7,399 nucleotides of DNA, from contig QHVX01000023.1 of the NCBI GenBank assembly GCA_003222375.1, forward strand, positions 1,700 to 9,098. The letters are read 5' to 3'. Under the pieces are notes generated by a model. That model was not told the DNA's origin and searched no databases. It was given only the letters and a program-made list of their open reading frames with translations. The position numbers and the translations under genes are program-made. Positions 5,232-7,399 of this stretch are shown here, in pieces; positions within the stretch are counted from its first letter, which is position 1, and each line of letters starts with the position of its first letter. This DNA is from Acidobacteriota bacterium (lineage in GTDB: Bacteria > Acidobacteriota > Thermoanaerobaculia > Gp7-AA8).

Positions 5232-6634
5232 CGCGGATTCTCCAATCGCACAGGTTCGAGAAGCAGCGCGTCTGCGCCGTTCAGTTGCGAGGCTCCAAGA
5301 ACGCGATAGGTGAGTCGCAGCCGCACGCCGGACACGAAATTTCCGTTGAACGTCGTCGGCTCGCTGAATCGGAAAGGAACGTCGTCGATCCTTCCGGTTT
5401 CGAAGGGTGGTCCGTGATCAAAAATCACATCGCTGGTGAACGTCTTCCGGTCAAGTTCTGCGCGTTGCTCAGCGGTTAGTGTGTTGTTGTTAAACGCCGC
5501 GATCAGCACGCGAAGATCGCTGCCGCCTCCACGTCGCTGCTCGATCTCGCGCGCGAGGAGCTGCAGCGTGTCGTTGTTCGGAAACTTCTGCAGCAACTGA
5601 TCGACGGTCTGACGTGCGGCGATCAGTTCGCCACGCTGCATTTGCTGGAGGCCTGTTCGCAATTGCGAGCCCGATGTAGGCACCGGCCCTCCGGCCGGTG
5701 CTGTGCCGGCTGAAGAGCCGGCACCTGCACTCAGATACTTCTGGTAATCGCGGATGAGCGGCAGCGAAAACGGATTGGCATCAAATGCCGCGGCGTAATA
5801 GCGCTCGCGTTCATCGGCTGATGTGCTGAGGTGGGCCATCGCGGCCAGCGCAGTCGGATCGTCACTGCGATCCGCGAGCACGTTCGCGTACTGCTGGCGC
5901 GCTCGCGCGATGTCGCCGCGGTCCTCGTAAAGTCGAGCCAGACGCAGTTGCGAACGATTGAGAAGCGAAATGTAGGCGGATTGTTCGCCGCGCGCTGTCG
6001 AGTAGATCTCGAAGGACTCTGTGCGCGCGACTTCACGTCGCAGCGGGGCGAAGGACTCCGATCGCAGCGAAGTGATGACGTCCACCAACAGCTTTTCTGC
6101 TTCGGGCGTCTGCTTGAGCTCGAGAAGTGACGACGCCAATGCATATTGATAGATCGCGAGGTCGAGCTTGTCGTTTTCGTGCGATGCGATGGCGACCGCA
6201 TTGCGCGACGCGCTCGCGGCCTTGGCGGGCTTGCCCAGCGCCGTCATGGCGTTCGCGTAGAGATTCCAGCTCTTCGCCGAATCGCTGGTGTAACGGATCG
6301 CTTCTTCGGACAACGCGAACGTGTCTTCGGCGTTTCCGAGTTTCGCTTCCGCGAGCGCGGCGTACGACGTGGCGGTTGCGTAGCGCGTCATCTCCGAGGC
6401 GCGGCGCGCGGCCAATCGCTCGTTGGTCGCGATCTCGAGCGCCTTCGCGTATTCGCTGCGCGCGACCGCCGTTTCATTGCGCATCATGCGGAGATCGCCG
6501 AGGTTCAGATGTCCCGAAAGCTGCGATAAAAAATCCTTCGAGCGCGCGACCTGCTGCTCCATCTGCTGAATCTCAAAATCGGATGCGATCCGCGTCTGCG
6601 CCAGAATCGCGAAAAGAAAGACGGCAATTCTCAT
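5228..6634 (-). CDS. Secreted TPR-repeat protein, 468 residues
   Basis: The protein begins with a signal peptide (MRIAVFLFAILAQTRIA) and is then mostly paired helices with TPR character from about 60 to 300, for example 'YATATSYAALAEAKLGNAEDTFALSEEAIRY', given here by its ends YATATSYAAL and TFALSEEAIRY, and 'LRLARLYEDRGDIARARQQY'. A second helical block runs from about 325 to 370 (LQQMQRGELIAARQTVDQLL). The last 90 or so residues are different, with strand-like sequence (FDHGPPFETGRIDDVPFRF, GVRLRLTYRVLGA), so a C-terminal beta domain is likely. The interruption at about 302-320, an Ala/Gly/Pro/Ser-rich run, is encoded by a REP-like element. It follows the VWA gene with a four-base ATGA overlap and overlaps the propeller gene the same way. 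VWA-plus-TPR pairs are also seen in other systems (for example Bat operons), but no closer identity can be claimed. Confidence 0.85.
   Translation of the reverse strand: MRIAVFLFAILAQTRIASDFEIQQMEQQVARSKDFLSQLSGHLNLGDLRMMRNETAVARSEYAKALEIATNERLAARRASEMTRYATATSYAALAEAKLGNAEDTFALSEEAIRYTSDSAKSWNLYANAMTALGKPAKAASASRNAVAIASHENDKLDLAIYQYALASSLLELKQTPEAEKLLVDVITSLRSESFAPLRREVARTESFEIYSTARGEQSAYISLLNRSQLRLARLYEDRGDIARARQQYANVLADRSDDPTALAAMAHLSTSADERERYYAAAFDANPFSLPLIRDYQKYLSAGAGSSAGTAPAGGPVPTSGSQLRTGLQQMQRGELIAARQTVDQLLQKFPNNDTLQLLAREIEQRRGGGSDLRVLIAAFNNNTLTAEQRAELDRKTFTSDVIFDHGPPFETGRIDDVPFRFSEPTTFNGNFVSGVRLRLTYRVLGASQLNGADALLLEPVRLENPR
5676..5729. repeat. REP-like double-hairpin element inside the TPR gene
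   Basis: Two perfect hairpins stand side by side: CACCGGCC-CTCC-GGCCGGTG at 5681-5700 (8-bp stem) and GTGCCGGCT-GAAG-AGCCGGCAC at 5703-5724 (9-bp stem). They are framed by a short outer stem (TGTAGG at 5675-5680 against CCTGCA at 5724-5729, five of six paired). The arrangement parallels the element at 2891-2941, and the core GCCGGCTGAAG is shared by both. It is read through in frame on the minus strand, giving an Ala/Gly/Pro/Ser-rich linker between the two helical blocks of the TPR protein. Mobility of such elements by RAYT-type transposases is established for REPs in other bacteria; applying it here is inference. Confidence 0.65.
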
Positions 6635-7399
6635 TCGGCGAAATAGCCTTTGCGCGCGTTGACGATCTCGATCCCGCGCCGCCGCGCCGAGACGTTGATC
6701 GATCGCCAGCCGCTCGGATTGCCGTGACTCTGATACGCGACCGTGTAACGGCTGTTGATATCGAGGATCATGCGATGGAGCTCGCGTTGGACGTTCGACG
6801 TGCTCGCGCCGGCGATCGTGCCGCCGGTATTTTTCGCGGCGCGGTCGAGAAAGCGGCTGGAGCTGCCGAGGATGATGGCATCGAGGATGAGCTTGGTGCC
6901 GCTGATCCTGCGCAACGCGTCCTCCTCGCTGGTCATGCTGTTGCGATCGCCGCCGTCCGTGATCACGATCGCGTAAGTACGATCGTGCGATGCCACCGAG
7001 CTGACCGCGTCGCGCAGTGACGTTCCCCCCGATGGAGGAATGCTGCCGAAAATCGATTCGACTCTTTCACCGCGCGCGATCGCGCGCGCCGGCATCACGT
7101 TGTGGTTGAACAGAACGACTTCCATGCGATCGTCGGGACGCAGCAACTTCGATTCCTCATCGATCGCGCGCAGCGCGGAAGTCAGCTTGCCGCCGCCCAT
7201 GCTGAGCGAGCGGTCGACGATGAAGACGAATCGCGCCGGACCGCGGTCAGATCGAACGTCGGAAATCGTTTGCTCGATGCCGTTCTCGGCGATGCGCAAG
7301 TCGTCGGCGCGCAACGGACGCGATGCGCGCACGCGCATCGGCACTTCGACGAGGTCGACGTGCAATGTCTCGCCGGCCGTCATTGCGGCGGTTGCAATC
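6631..7399 (-). CDS. VWFA-domain secreted protein (5' end beyond window)
   Basis: This is a von Willebrand factor A domain protein of the type plentiful in Acidobacteriota. VWA domains bind protein partners through a metal ion held by the MIDAS residues, all of which are visible: DRSLS (numbered from the ATG at 7383, Asp57-x-Ser59-x-Ser61), Thr121 in SGGTSLRDAV and Asp143 in VITDGGD. Before it is a small strand segment (VDLVEVPMRVRA ... DLRIAENGIEQ), and after it the family-style ending EIVNARKGYFAE. The ATG at 7383 is probably not the start: the frame stays open to the window edge and reads IATAA just before it, which looks like the end of a signal peptide, so the true start lies outside. 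It is the most upstream gene of the operon seen here, and its TGA overlaps the next ATG by four bases. Confidence 0.92.
   Translation of the reverse strand, partial: IATAAMTAGETLHVDLVEVPMRVRASRPLRADDLRIAENGIEQTISDVRSDRGPARFVFIVDRSLSMGGGKLTSALRAIDEESKLLRPDDRMEVVLFNHNVMPARAIARGERVESIFGSIPPSGGTSLRDAVSSVASHDRTYAIVITDGGDRNSMTSEEDALRRISGTKLILDAIILGSSSRFLDRAAKNTGGTIAGASTSNVQRELHRMILDINSRYTVAYQSHGNPSGWRSINVSARRRGIEIVNARKGYFAE

Noticed and set aside
6127..7020. Plus-strand open frame of 297 codons opposite the TPR and VWA genes
   Set aside because: Spans the boundary of two real minus-strand genes and shows only Arg/Ala/Ser-rich noise.
7071..7088. Perfect 18-bp palindrome CGCGCGCGATCGCGCGCG in the VWA gene
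   Set aside because: It falls in Ala/Arg-rich coding sequence (ARAIARGE) of a GC-rich genome where such alternating CG runs arise easily; no sign of a binding site.

Overview
The window is GC-rich bacterial DNA, and every base pair except a 62-bp divergent gap lies in a coding frame. The best taxonomic hint is the von Willebrand factor A protein at the right edge. It has the short N-terminal 'EV...DLRIAENG' segment, a MIDAS domain and a C-terminal '...EIVNARKGYFAE' ending, which are typical of the VWFA-related proteins abundant in Acidobacteriota. An acidobacterial or related soil-type genome is therefore likely, but this is inference from protein style, not a placement.

Layout from left to right. 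(1) Bases 1-1415, minus strand: the N-terminal third of the chromosome-condensation ATPase SMC, cut by the window edge. (2) Bases 1416-1477: a short divergent gap holding a small palindrome. (3) Bases 1478-2710, plus strand: a class C beta-lactamase-family serine hydrolase (SxxK, YSD and HTG motifs). Its family-like sequence ends at about 2392, and the rest of the frame is antisense read-through. (4) Bases 2330-7399, minus strand: six head-to-tail genes with 4- or 8-bp overlaps, transcribed right to left. They encode a secreted VWA protein (5' end beyond the window), a secreted TPR protein, a secreted propeller-like protein, a zinc-ribbon/TM/TonB-C-terminal protein, a second zinc-ribbon/TM protein, and a short membrane-anchored TPR protein.

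The six genes look like one translationally coupled operon for an envelope-associated assembly. VWA, TPR and propeller modules sit outside the membrane, and two single-pass proteins place zinc ribbons at the N-terminal, presumably cytoplasmic, side. I cannot name the system.

The most striking feature is a perfect 34-bp inverted repeat (2346-2379 / 2403-2436) where the hydrolase gene and the last operon gene converge. The repeat encodes the same peptide (DRDRIMVLLT) in the same frame at the C-terminal end of both proteins, and neither gene has a natural-looking end. This is either a real template-switch rearrangement or an amplification/assembly chimera, and the gene ends around 2330-2710 should be treated with caution. 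Two REP-like double-hairpin elements (2891-2941 and 5676-5729) lie inside coding frames of the operon and are translated as Ala/Gly/Pro-rich segments.
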